Origin: Hexactinellida sp. DTS-2022
Taxonomy: Eukaryota > Porifera > Hexactinellida
Direction of reading: 5' to 3'
Assembly: GCA_028753945.1 (NCBI GenBank)
Contig: JAPNXP010000007.1
Location: 744,001 to 808,000, forward strand
DNA: 64,000 nucleotides
The position numbers and the translations under genes were made by a program. Below, in pieces: positions 10,269-21,189 of this stretch (position 1 is the first letter of the stretch; every line of letters starts with the position of its first letter). The notes beneath the pieces are model-generated. The model was given only the letters and a program-made list of their open reading frames with translations. It did not search any database and was not told the DNA's origin.

Positions 10269-12407
10269 ATGAGTGCATTGGCGGTAGACTCCGAAGAAAT
10301 AGATACATTAGTATACAAGCGATCAGATGGTAAGTGCAGAGGGTGGAAAACAGAGTTGTTAGTGGAACAGCTGATAAGCAAATTGGAGGAGAGATTCCTA
10401 CTCTGCAGCTATTGCGAGGCTTTAATGAGAGATGCCTGTCTCCTTGAGGAGGAAGGAAAACATGTATTGAGGTGTATTACATGCATTCCTGAGGGCGTAA
10501 CCTGGCAACCAGCTCTAATGAGTAGAGACTCAATCAACGAGAAGCTTGTTAGTAGTTATTGTTAAAATAGTTAATTCTTGTTTGTTTGTTTATATTCTTA
10601 TCAATTGATCCTTATGCCACGTAACACCTCTACAAATGGATCTTGACACCTTGAGCCTGAGGTGATGATGACATCGTCATAAAATGTGTTTTACAATTTT
10701 GTCTATTCTATAAAAGCGCTTACAAACTAAGCAAAAAAATTTGTAGATCGTCTATCAGGCTTGTCAAAAGTTCCCCAATCATTAACTCAGTTCAGGTCTT
10801 TAACAAAAATTTCCTCGGGTCACTCAAAACTCAGATCAATTCAGGTCACGACCTGAACTTTTGACAAGCCTGCCGTCTATAAATTCTATAGACCAAAGCC
10901 CTGCTGTCTATGGGTAATGCTTATTTAGTAAGAAAACCTGATCTATTTCTAGACGGTCTACATAACAAGTTATTTCTATTTTCAATGGGTTGGTTGGTAT
11001 TGGGTGAACACAGAACACGCACATAATAAACGCTGACTCATAAGTCATAACCTATTATATTCTACTGAAACTTGAATATCTCTGAAATGAAGTGAGCTAA
11101 AACAAACTTCTAACTCGCTAAACATCATTACCGTTCGAAACACTTTCTGAAATGGTTTAACACCTTTATAATGATGATGACTTGAGAGAAAAATCTAAAA
11201 TTACACCTGTGGTAATAGCTTTTCTTTGGAGGCACTATCATTCACCAACCACCAAAAGATAGTGCTTCCAAGGAGCAGGCGACAGCACAGGTGTAATTTT
11301 AGATTTTTTGTTGTTGCTTTTCGTTGTTGATTATTTGTTGTTTATTTATTTATTTATTTATGAGTGTTTATTTAGATCCGGTGTCCATTGAGTGAGAGAG
11401 GGTGCGAGTGGGGGGACACGGTAAGTAGAGCGATACAACACATAAGTGAATGCGGTTTCGTTTGTGTGCTGTGTCCGCTTGAGTGTGTCGAGTCGGAGGG
11501 AGAGAGAAGTGGCAAAGTGGTGCGAGTGGAGAGGAGACGAGTGGCGGAGCACGAGAGGGAGTATTGTCCGCACAGGGTTCTTAAGTGTGAGTTCTGTGAC
11601 CGATCGGTAGTGGCCTGTGAGATGAATCTCCATATGGGAGAGTGCGAGGGTTTCCTAGTTGTGTGTCCGAATGGCTGCTCGGCAGCAGGGGGGACGGGCA
11701 GCAGACAAGCGAGGAGAGGAGACATGCCACTGCACTTAGCGGAGTGCCCTCTCCAGAGTGTGCAGTGTCCGTATTGGGAGCAGGGATGTGCAGAGGAGAT
11801 GGAGAGGAGACAGCTGGAGATCCATGAGAGGGAATTTATGCACATTCATTTCAAACTGGCAATGAAGGAGTTAAAGCAAATGCAAATTGAATCAAATGTC
11901 AGAATACAATTATTGGAAAAACAGAATGCGGAATTGAAAGACACAATTTTCACACATGTATTTACTGGTAGATTGGATTGGAAGGTTGACTTAGTTAAAC
12001 AGAAAATAGAAAAGAAAGAGGATACTCACAGTGAGCCATTCTTTGTAGGACTGTACATGTGTCAGTGTGGGATTGAGTGGAACTATAATAATTCCGTCAA
12101 TGTAGGTTGTTATATTTGTATTATGAAAGGGCAGTATGATGACAAACTGAAATGGCCTTTCTTGTGCAGATATAAATTCGTTCTCCTCAATCGGAAAAGA
12201 AATCAAGAAAATCACACTTGGTCTGATGAGGTAACAAATAATTATTTAGAGAAATTCCCTGACTGCTTTCAGAGACCAACAGATATAAGGAATGTTGGGG
12301 TTGGAAATTCTTCATTTATCACGAATGCTGAAATATTGAGCGATAATTATTGCAGAGACGATTCCATTAATCTTCAAATAACTATAGAACAGTTGCCTTC
12401 CTTCTAA
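10269..12407 (+). CDS. TRAF-family protein, copy 3
   Basis: Join 10269-10547 and 11376-12407, 436 residues. The intron is 828 bp, long type, and carries both the hairpin element and a separate hAT MITE. Exon A reads GKCRGW and GKHVLRC where others have GKYRGW and GKQVLRC. The coiled coil is shortened (KELKQMQIESN). Its coiled coil and MATH start (NVRIQLLEKQNAELKDTIFT, then RLDWKVDLVKQ) are the same as in copy 7, so exons B3 and B7 are sister sequences, although their A exons differ. The MATH strand reads SVNVGCYICIMKGQYDD. No disruption seen. Confidence 0.85.
10756..10872. mobile_element. hAT-like MITE in TRAF copy 3 intron
   Basis: The ends CAGGCTTGTCAAAAGTTC and GAACTTTTGACAAGCCTG are perfect inverted repeats, flanked by tcgtctat / ccgtctat, a near-perfect 8 bp target duplication. 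The interior contains 'caggtcacgacctga', another palindrome. Confidence 0.8.
11201..11306. repeat. Intronic hairpin element, TRAF copy 3
   Basis: Same family as 3227-3341: AAATCTAAAATTACACCTGTG at the left, CACAGGTGTAATTTTAGATTT at the right, and the inner ggaggcactatc/gatagtgcttcc pair. Both arms are intact. Confidence 0.75.
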
Positions 12408-12840
12408 GTTTGCTTTTTTCTGTTTTTATATTATTTGTGTTTGTTTGTTTGTCTAGAATTGGTTCATGACAACTGAATACATATTTATACTACTTGGGAA
12501 TTCCATATTTACAAATTTTATATGAATTTTATTTTGTGACAAGAGTAGAAACGAACTTATTAATAATTCTAAATTTAGTAGAATCCGTTATTAAGAACAC
12601 GGTTGATACGAAATTCCAGCTAACACGAATACTATTTCCGTCGGTCAACGGAATTGTCCTCGCAGGTAGCCGGAATACTGTCATTTAACCATTGTCTTGC
12701 ACCCATTCTGTCTGAATAAATTGTTATATGTATATTTATATCACCTATGGTACTCAAAGTGTCTACCCAAACTAATCGATTTACACCTTCATGTGTTAAT
12801 AACTTAATATGCTATATTGAAGTATAAAACCTATTTAAAT

Positions 12841-12995
12841 GAGAATTTACTTATCTACCGATCATCGGCGTTTGTATTAAATAACCTGGCTAGTTTCTAC
12901 CGATGGTGTTTTTTTTATATACATAAAAAAACAATCGGTAGAAAGTAGCGAGGTGTTTTAATACAAACGCCGATGATCGGTGGATAAGTAAACTC
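12841..12995. mobile_element. 155 bp palindromic MITE
   Basis: The arm ACTTATCTACCGATCATCGG is repeated inverted at the right end (CCGATGATCGGTGGATAAGT). 'Tttaaat' flanks both sides, where other copies of this spacer read straight through 'cctatttaaatgattatg'. It is inserted in the MULE-derived spacer before TRAF copy 4. Confidence 0.75.
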
Positions 12996-13049
12996 TTTAA
13001 ATGATTATGTAATCTGTGAGTAATATTAATGATCAAAAACCATTTGTGA

Positions 13050-13700
13050 TGGCAACACCCTTAATTGCATAAACAATCAAGAGCACGAGATCTAAAGCTA
13101 AAATTATTATAAATGGATTTATTTACACATTAAACCAATCCTCTAATGAATTCAAACATTGGGTATGTGAAAAGCGTGGTACGTGTAAAGCACGAATAAC
13201 AACCAATTTTGATTTGGTAATTACAAAACCGAGGGATATGGCTCAAACACTAGAGAGTCACACTCATGGACCAGAAATGGCAAGGATTAATATGCTACAG
13301 GGTTACAACAATATGAAGGAACGTGCTCCGAAAGATACAGATCAAAGCAATAGATCCATTTATGCTTGCAGGGTAGACATTGACAATGAGTGAATCAAGT
13401 TTGTCCAACTACCAAATGCAAATTCAATCAATTGGCTTGGCTAGCCTCTATATGGAAGATCAAGAGTTCGCTCTTAAGAGGAGAATGCTTTCAAGTCTTG
13501 CATTCGACCGGAACATGATGTAATCGATCGTTTTATTATACTTATGGGCCACTTTCCACAATCCGACTGAAGTAGCGGAATATTTTGAGGAGACATACAT
13601 CGGAAGAAGATTACCAGATCTAACACGCAGGATACCTCCATTTCCAATTAGATTTTGGAGTATGCATTCGAGGGTCAGAGAGAACAAGCAATAGAAGATG
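13050..13700 (+). pseudogene. MULE-type transposase remnant with FLYWCH-like zinc finger, spacer before copy 4
   Basis: From about 13060 the frame encodes STRSKAK, then TLNQSSNEFKHWVCEKRGTC, HTHGPEMARINMLQGYN, a FLYWCH-like pattern (W, CxxxxxC, HxH) as found in MULE-associated proteins. After a gap, 13435-13700 encodes degraded transposase C-terminal sequence (EYFEETYIGRRLPDLTRRIP). An in-frame TAA lies where other copies read GCAGAAACA, and there are further stops. The middle of the transposase with its catalytic residues is missing. This copy alone keeps the correct frame across TLNQSSNEFKHW. Confidence 0.65.
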
Positions 13701-13926
13701 TAAATGTTGCTTAATGGGAAAGTGGAAATATTCATTACGAATCAAAGTACAGTAGATGTCGGATATAAGCACGCCGGTTATAAGAATATATCGGATATAA
13801 GAACACTATGTTGGAAAACGGTTGCCATATATCAGTGTATTATACAGCCATTTGTAAGTACGCTCCTCATCCTGATTAAATCCAATTTCCATACGCCTAA
13901 ATCACAAATTAATGTTACCGTATAAG

Positions 13927-14105
13927 CAGGGCAGGATTTACCCTTGAGTGGCCTGAAGGCTGAACCACACAAGTGGCCCGAACATGATCGACATTGGTCG
14001 GTAGTGGTCCTGTAGTGGCCCATTGGTCCTGTAGTGTCCTGTACATTGGTCCTGTAGTGGCCCGAAGGCTATAGCCTACTTAGCCTAATGGTAAATCCGG
14101 CCCTG
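13927..14105. mobile_element. hAT-like MITE with 8 bp TSD CGTATAAG
   Basis: The ends CAGGGCAGGATTTACC and GGTAAATCCGGCCCTG are inverted repeats. CGTATAAG flanks both sides exactly. The interior contains direct repeats of 'ggtcctgtagtggccc'. No coding capacity. Confidence 0.8.
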
Positions 14106-14274
14106 CGTATAAGAGAGGATTCCAAATTTTCTCGCTCCTAAATTCAAATTTACCAAAAATCATGCTCCTAAAGGAGCGTCTCGCGCTCCTGGATAATTCC
14201 TTGCCCTATATAATTTATGTCGGTTATAAGCACATTAAGTGCAGTTTCCGACGATGTGCTTATAACCTGCATCA

Positions 14275-14774
14275 TGGGCGCCAACTTTGGAGGCCGGACA
14301 CCAAAAGTTGGGGGGGTCCTAATTGGAAATTGGGGTGGTCCCATAGGCGCCAAGTTTGGGGTTTTGGGGGGGGCCGGCCCCCCCCATGATTTTATTTGGG
14401 GGGGGCAGCCCCCCCCATATTCCTTATTGGGGGGGGGTACTGGGGACGCTAGGGGGTTACTGGGAGCAACACCCGGACCTGTCGGTTGATTTAATTTTAT
14501 TTGAAAGTGGTCCTTTTGATCGACCAAGGGATGATAGAGGGTGAGAATCACGTTTGTTACTCAATATATCCTCATTTTGTTTCTGTAGAAACAAATCTGG
14601 AAATATTTATTAAAGATCCCAGTGGCCCCCCCCAGACCCCCCCAAGTGGCCCCCCCCCATCTTTGATTATATTTTCCAAAACTTGACGCCTATGGGTGGT
14701 CCTAATGGGAACGGACCCCCCCAACCTTAAAGGTTGGGGGGGTCCTACCCCGAAAAAAAGGGAAGTTGGCGCTT
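14275..14774. mobile_element. G/C-tract-rich inserted element, ends GGCGCCAACTT / AAGTTGGCGC
   Basis: About 500 bp framed by inverted ends GGGCGCCAACTT and AAGTTGGCGCTT, with 'acctgcat' on both sides as a probable target duplication. The inside is dominated by runs of 6-9 G or C separated by short motifs such as 'ggtcctaattgg'. Apparent proline/glycine-rich frames across it are products of the homopolymers. Confidence 0.6.
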
Positions 14775-15112
14775 ATGACCTGCATGATGCATCCATTGTA
14801 TACAAAGGAAAGGAATCAAAGACTATTACATTTATGTTTAGATTACGATAATCGGGAAACCTTGGTTTATTTGAAAGGAATCACCCATAACTTAAAATTT
14901 TAAATATTTTCATTAAATTAATTTCTACAATCAATATCATATCATTCATAAGTTTATTACCTAATAAATAATCATATTAATTTGACATTCGTCTCAAATT
15001 TATAGCAACGAACTTTCCGGCGACGAAAATTCCGCCATTCATTTCATTCCCCTTCAATGCATTTTATTATCACATTATTATCACAAACAATTCGTATATC
15101 CCATTGCGTAGA

Positions 15113-17664
15113 ATGAGTGCATTGGCGGTAGATTCCGAAGAAATAGATACATTAGTATACAAGCGATCAGATGGGAAGTACAGAGGGTGGAAAACAGAGT
15201 TGTTAGTGGAACAGCTGATAAGCAAATTGGAGGAGAGATTCCTACTCTGCAGCTATTGCGAGGCTTTAATGAGAGATGCCTGTCTCCTTGAGGAGGAAGG
15301 AAAACAGGTATTGAGGTGTATTACATGCATTCCTGAGGGTTTAACCTGGCAACCAGCTCTATTGAGTAGAGACTCCATCAACGAGAAACTTGTTAGTAGT
15401 TATTGTTAAAATAGTTAATTATTGTTTGTTTATTAGTTTATTTGTTTATATTATTATCAATTGATCCTTGTGCCACGTACACCTCTACCAGGGAATGAAA
15501 GGTCACGAACGAACTTATTGAACTTGAACTGAACGAACTGAACGCAGGGCTTTTAAGCAATTCACGGTGAACGAACTGAACGAACGCCAACGGTTTCCAA
15601 ACGGCAATTGAACGAACTGAACGAACTGAACTGAACGAATTGAACGAATTGAACGGATTGAACGAACTGAACTGAACGAACTAAACTGAATAAAGATAAA
15701 TTAGAAATATTGATCCATTAAATATAATAGGTGACTGCAAAAGTGCTAATTCCGGACATCTCTAGTGGACTCCTGTCTGTTAGCTTAGATTCTAGCTTAA
15801 CCTGAACTTCGATAACAGCTTGGAGGATCGAACAGTCTATCATAAACAGAATAGTTCGACCCACTCACTGTACACTGAACGAACTGAATTGAACGGATTG
15901 AACGAACTGAACGAACTAAACGAACTGAACGAACTGAACGAACTTAATTGAACGGATTGAACGGATTGAACGAAAGCGGGTCAGCCCATGAACGAACTGA
16001 ACGAACGCTGGAGGAGCTGAAGTTAGGAGGTGAACTTGAACGAACTGAACGTGCGTCGATTTGAGATGAACTGAATTGCATCAATTCTGTCCGTTCGTGA
16101 ACCTTTCATGCCCTGACCTCTACACATGGGTCTTGACACCTTGAGGTAATGATGACATCGTAAAAAATTTGTTTTACAATTTGTCTATTATATATTCTCA
16201 ATGTTTTGGTTGGTGTTGGGTGAACACCCAACACGCACATAAAAAATGCTGACTCATCACCAATTATATTCTACTGAAACTTGAATATCTCTGAAATGAA
16301 GTGAGCTAAATGGAAACTTCTAACTCACTAAACGTCATTACCTTCCGAAACACCTTTCTGAAATGGTTTAACACCTTTATAATGATGACGACTTTACAAA
16401 AAATCTAAAATTACACCTGTGGCATAGCTTTTTTGGAGGCTCTATCATCCACCAACCACCAATAGTGCTTCCAAGGAGCATGCGACGGCACAGGTGTGAT
16501 TTTATATATTTTTTGTTTGTTTGTTTGTTGTTGATTATTTGTTGTTTATTAGGTTTTTTTGTTTATTAGTTTGTTGTTTGTTTGTTTATTTATTTACCGT
16601 ATTTGTTTATTTAGATCCGGTGTCCGTTGAGTGAGAGAGGGTGCGAATGGGGAGACACGGTGAGTAGAGCGATACAACACATAAGTGAATGCGGTTTCGT
16701 TTGTGTGCTGTGTCCGCTTGCGTGTGTCGAGTCGGAGGGAGAGAGAAGTGGCAAAGTGGTGCGAGTGGAGAGGAGACGAGTGGCGGAGCACGAGAGGGAG
16801 TATTGTCCGCACAGGGTTCTTAAGTGTGAGTTCTGTGACCGATCGGTAGTGGCCTGTGAGATGAATCTCCATATGGGAGAGTGCGAGGGTTTCCTGGTTG
16901 TGTGTCCGAATGGCTGCGAGGCAGCAGTGGGGACGGGCAGCAGACAAGCGAGGAGAGGAGACATGCCACTGCACTTAGCGGAGTGCCCTCTCCAGAGTGT
17001 GCAGTGTCCGTATTGGGAGCAGGGATGTGGAGAGGAGATGGAGAGGAGACAGCTGGAGATCCATGAGAGGGAATTTATGTACATTCATTTCAAACTAGCA
17101 ATGAAGGTGTTAGGGAAAGTAAAGCAATTAGAACAAATGCAAATTGAATCCAATGACAGAATGCAATTATTAGAAAAACAGAATGCAAAATTGATACAAA
17201 CTATTTCCACACATCTATTTACCGGTAGATTGGAATGGAAGGTTGACTTAGTTAGACAGAAAATAGAAAATAAAGAGTATACTCACAGTGAGCCATTCTT
17301 TGTAGGACTGTACATGTGTCAGTGTAAGATTGAGTGGAACCATAAAAATACCGGTAAAGTAGGTTGTTTTATTTTTATTATGAAGGGGCAATATGATGAT
17401 AAACTGAAATGGCCTTTCTTGTACAAATATAAACTGGTTCTACTCAATCAAAATACAAATCAAGAAGATCACACTTGGTCTGATGAGGTATCAAATTATT
17501 ATCTAGGGAAATTACTTCACTGCTTTCTGAGACCAACAAATACGAGAAATAGTGGATTTGGAAAGCGTTCATTTATTACAAATGCTGAAATATTGAGCGA
17601 GAAATATTGCAGAGACGATTCCATTAATCTTCAAATAACTATAGAACAGTTGCCTTCCTTCTAA
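15113..17664 (+). CDS. TRAF-family protein, copy 4
   Basis: Join 15113-15391 and 16615-17664, 442 residues, one of the longest copies. The 1223 bp intron is enlarged by a 627 bp repeat-rich hAT-like insertion. Exon A encodes GLTWQPALL. Exon B shows several private changes in the otherwise uniform finger region: CPLACVES for CPLECVES, AAVGTGS, and CGEEMER for CAEEMER. The coiled coil is KVLGKVKQLEQMQIESNDRM, and the MATH region has KEYTHSEPFFVGLYMCQCKI and KVGCFIFIMKGQYDD. All finger Cys/His positions are kept, so it is probably functional. Confidence 0.85.
15489..16115. mobile_element. hAT-like element filled with GAACGAACT tandem repeats, TSD ACCTCTAC
   Basis: The ends CAGGGAATGAAAGGTCACGAAC and GTTCGTGAACCTTTCATGCCCTG (quoted here in part) are inverted repeats. 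The 8 bp sequence ACCTCTAC occurs on each side, and other TRAF introns read through this site once. The interior is a minisatellite of 'ctgaacgaa' and 'ggattgaa' variants in three blocks (15505-15680, 15885-15975, 15990-16055). Confidence 0.85.
16401..16510. repeat. Intronic hairpin element, TRAF copy 4 (right arm decayed)
   Basis: The left arm AAATCTAAAATTACACCTGTG is intact. The right arm reads CACAGGTGTGATTTTATAT, so the outer base pairs are lost. Confidence 0.65.
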
Positions 17665-17989
17665 GTTTGATTTTTTCAGTTTTTATATTATTTGTGTTTG
17701 TTTGTTTGTCTAGAATTGGTTCATGACAACTGAATACATATTTATACTACTTGGGAATTCCATATTTACAAATTTTATATGAATTTTATATTGTGACAAG
17801 ATTAGTAAACAAACTTATTAATAATTCTAAATTTAGTAGAATCCGTTATTACGAATTCGGTTGATACGAAATTTCGGTTAATACGAACACTATTTCAGTC
17901 GGTCAACGAAATTGTCCTCGCAGGTAGCCGGAAGTAGTAACTTACATTGAAGTATAAAACCTATTTAAATGATTATGTAATCTGTGAGT

Positions 17990-18460
17990 AATATTAATGA
18001 TCAAAAACATTTGTGATGGCCATTTATGCTTGCGGGGTAGACAATGAGTGAATCAAGTTTAGTCCAACTACCAAATGTAAATACAATCAATTGGCTTGAC
18101 TAGCCTCTATATGGAAGATCAAGAGATCGCTCTTAAGATGAGAATGCTTCCAAGTCTTGCATTCGTACCGGAACATGATGTCATCGATTGTTTCATTGTA
18201 CTTATGGGCCACTTTCCACAATCTGCAACGGAAGTAGCGGAATATTTTGAGGAGACATACATCGGAAGAAGATTACCAGATCTAACACGCAGGATACCTC
18301 CATTTCCAATCTGATTTTGGAGTATGCATTCGAGGGTGTTAAACAAAACTGCTCGCACAAACAATTCCATAGAGGAATGGCATAATGCGTTTCAATCTTG
18401 CCTATCTTCTCCACATCCTAGTATTTCAAAATTATTGCGACATTTTCATACTGAATAAGC
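17990..18460 (+). pseudogene. MULE transposase remnant, C-terminal part only, spacer before copy 5
   Basis: The FLYWCH-like part has been deleted here ('tgtgatggccatttatgcttg' joins the two sides). What remains encodes MEDQEIALKMRMLPSLAFVP, EVAEYFEETYIGRRLPDL and, after a TGA, SRVLNKTARTNNSIEEWHNA. This resembles the C-terminal region of MULE transposases (R-TNN-EGWH pattern). Here E replaces the usual G. Clearly inactive. Confidence 0.65.
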
Positions 18461-18530
18461 AATACAGGATGTAAATGTTGCTAAATGGGAAAGTGGAAAT
18501 ATTCATTTTCAAACAAAGTACAGTAGATGT

Positions 18531-18684
18531 AGGATATAAGCACGCCGGTTATAAGAACATATCGGATATAAGAACACTATGTTGGAAAAAGGTTGTCATA
18601 TACCCAATATATTTTATGTCGGTTATAAGCACATTAAGTGCAGTTTCCGACGATGTGCTTATAACCTGCATTATGGATCCACTG
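18531..18684. mobile_element. TATAAGCAC-type MITE, intact
   Basis: CAGTAGATGTAGGATATAAG at the left and the inverted end 'gtgcttataacctgcattatggatccactg' at the right, flanked by TA. An internal palindrome (gtgcagtttccgacgatgtgc) is preserved. It follows the MULE remnant in every spacer of this class. Confidence 0.7.
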
Positions 18685-18985
18685 TATACAAAGGAAAGGA
18701 ATCAAAGATTATTAAATTTATGTTTAGATTACGACAATCGCGAAACCTTGGTTTATTTGAAAGGAATCACCCATAACTTAAAATTTTAAATATAAATTAT
18801 ATTTATTTCTATGATCAATATCATATCATTCATAGGTTTATTACCTAATAAATAATCATTTTAATTTGAAATTCATCTCAAATTTTAAGCAACGAACTTT
18901 CCGGCGACGAAAATTACGCCAATCATTTCAGTCCCCTTCAAAGTATTTTATTATCACAAACTATTCGTATATCCCATTGCATAGA

Positions 18986-20654
18986 ATGAGTGCATTGGCG
19001 GTAGATTCCGAAGAAATAGATACATTAGTGTACAAGCGATCAGATGGGAAGTACAGAGGGGGAAAACAGAGTTGTTAGAGGAACAGCTGGTAAGCAAATT
19101 GGAGGAGAGATTCCTACTCTGCAGCTATTGCGAGGCTTTAATGAGAGATGCCTGTCTCCTTGAGGAGGAAGGAAAACAGGTATTGAGGTGTATTACATGC
19201 ATTCCTGAGGGCGTAACCTGGCAACCAGCTCTAATGAGTAGAGACTCCATCAACGAGAAACTTGTTAGTAGCTATTGTTAAAATAGTTAATTCTTGTTTG
19301 TTTGTTTGTTTGTTTATTAGTTAGTTTGTTTATATTATTTTCAATTGATCCTTATCCACGTAACACCTCTACAAATGGATCTTGAGGCCTTGAGGTGATG
19401 ATGACATCGCTAAAAAATGTGTTTTTTACAATTTTGTCTATTATATACTTTCAATGGGTTGGTTGGCTATTAATAAACCACCAAAGGAACATGCGTCGGC
19501 ACAGGCTGCAATTTTGGATTTTTGTTTTTTAATTTTTTTTGTTTATTTGTTTAAAAAATGTTTGTTTGATTACTTGCTTGTTCGTTTGTGTGTTTATGTG
19601 TGTGTTTATTTAGATCCGGTGTCCGTTGAGTGAGAGAGGGTGCGAGTGGGGAGACACGGTAAGTAGAGCGATACAACACATAAGTGAATGCGGTTTCGTT
19701 TGTGTGCTGTGTCCGCTTGAGTGTGTCGAGTCGGAGGGAGAGAGAAGTGCCAAAGTGGTGCGAGTGGAGAGGAGACGAGTGGCGGAGCACGAGAGGGAGT
19801 ATTGTCCGCACAGGGTTCTTAGGTGTGAGTTCTGTGACCGATCGGTAATGGCCTGTGAGATGAATCTCCATATGGGAGAGTGCGAGGGTTTCCTGATTGT
19901 GTGTCCGAATGGCTGCGAGGCAGCAGGGGGGACGGGCAGCAGACAAGCGAGGAGAGGAGACATGCCACTGCACTTAGCGGAGTGCCCTCTCCAGAGTGTG
20001 CAGTGTCCGTATTGGGAGCAGGGATGTGCAGAGGAGATGGAGAGGAGACAGCTGGAGATCCATGAGAGGGAATTTATGCACATTCATTTCAAACTGGCAA
20101 TGAAGGAGTTAAAGGAAATAAAACAAATGCAAATTGAATCAAATGACAAAATACAATTAATAGAAAAACAGAATGTGGAATTTAAAGAGAGTATTTCCAC
20201 ACACATATTTACTGGGGGATTGGAATGGAAGGTTGACTTTGTTAGACAGAAAATAGTAAAGAAAAAGAATACTTACAGTGATCCATTCTTTGTAGGACTG
20301 TATATGTGTCAGTGCAACATTGAGTGGAACCGTAATAATACCGGCAAAGTAGGTTGTTATATTTTTATTATGAAAGGGCAGTATGATGACAAACTGAAAT
20401 GGCCTTTCTTGTACAGATATAAATTTGTTCTACTCAATCAAAATACAAATCAAGAAGATTACATTCGGTCTGATGAGGTAACAAATGATGATCTAGAGGA
20501 ATCAGTTGACTGCTTTCAGAGACCAACCAATATGAGGAATGTTGGGTTTGGAAATCCTTCATTTATCACAAATGCTGAAATATTAAGCGAGAAATATTGC
20601 AGAGACGATTCCATTAATCTTCAAATAACTGTAGAACAGTTGCCTTCCTTCTAA
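18986..20654 (+). pseudogene. TRAF-family gene copy 5, frameshift in exon A
   Basis: Exon A 18986-19263 is 278 bp, one less than in all other copies. A single T is missing at about 19061 (AGAGGGGGAAAAC where siblings have AGAGGGTGGAAAAC), which shifts the frame after GKYRG and stops soon after. Exon B 19614-20654 is fully open (346 codons) with all five fingers and a complete MATH domain. It shares KELKEIKQMQIESNDKIQLI and NVEFKESISTH with copy 11. The 350 bp intron is the short type. A start within exon A after the shift would give only the Cys module. This is either a recent pseudogene or an assembly error next to a G run. Confidence 0.7.
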
Positions 20655-20766
20655 GTTTGCTTTTTTCGGATTTATGTTATTGTGTTTGTTTGTTTGTTTG
20701 TCTGGAATTGGTTCATGACAAATTGAATTATTACTCTACTTATGAATTCGCTCTTTACAATTTTTA

Positions 20767-20866
20767 CAGGTAAACCTCCCAAAGCGGCACCTCCGAGTAG
20801 CGGCAACCTCCGAGAAGCGGCACAAAATCATTCTCCCGATCGGTGAAACTTTGGGAGGTTTACCTG
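20767..20866. mobile_element. 100 bp palindromic MITE, TIR CAGGTAAACCTCCCAAAG
   Basis: Perfect 18 bp inverted ends with TA on each side, inserted in the 3' flank of TRAF copy 5. Internal direct repeats 'cctccgagtagcggcaa' and 'cctccgagaagcggcac'. Confidence 0.8.
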
Positions 20867-21189
20867 TATATGAATTTTATTGTTGTGACAAGAGTAGATA
20901 AACGAACTTATTAATAATTCTAAATTTAGTATAATTCCATTATTAAGAACACGGTTGATACGAAATTCCAGCTAACACGGACACTATTTCAGTCGGTCAA
21001 CGAAATTGTCGTCGCAGGTAGCCGGAATACTGTCATTTAACCATTGTCTTGCACTCATTCTGTCTGAATAAATTGTTGTATGCATATTTATATCACCTAT
21101 GATACTCAAAGTGTCTACCCAAACTTATCGATTTAGACCTTCATGTGTTAATAACTTAATATGCTATATGAAGTATAAAACCTATTTAA

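Larger units (their letters stand above)
13750..14815. mobile_element. TATAAGCAC-type MITE broken up by nested insertions
   Basis: The left end CAGTAGATGTCGGATATAAG and the right end (tgacctgcatgatgcatccattgta) match uninterrupted copies of about 154-174 bp at 18531 and 35968. The middle holds an inserted 'ggagcgtctcgcgctcct' element also seen at 52712-52905, the hAT MITE at 13927-14105 and the G-tract element at 14275-14774. Confidence 0.65.

Noticed and set aside
14168-14551. Proline/glycine-rich frames resembling collagen- or formin-like proteins
   Set aside because: They come from G and C homopolymer runs in the inserted element, on both strands and in several frames at once.
15489-16115. 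A CRISPR-like array in the GAACGAACT region
   Set aside because: The repeats are short, contiguous and degenerate without unique spacers, in a eukaryotic intron.
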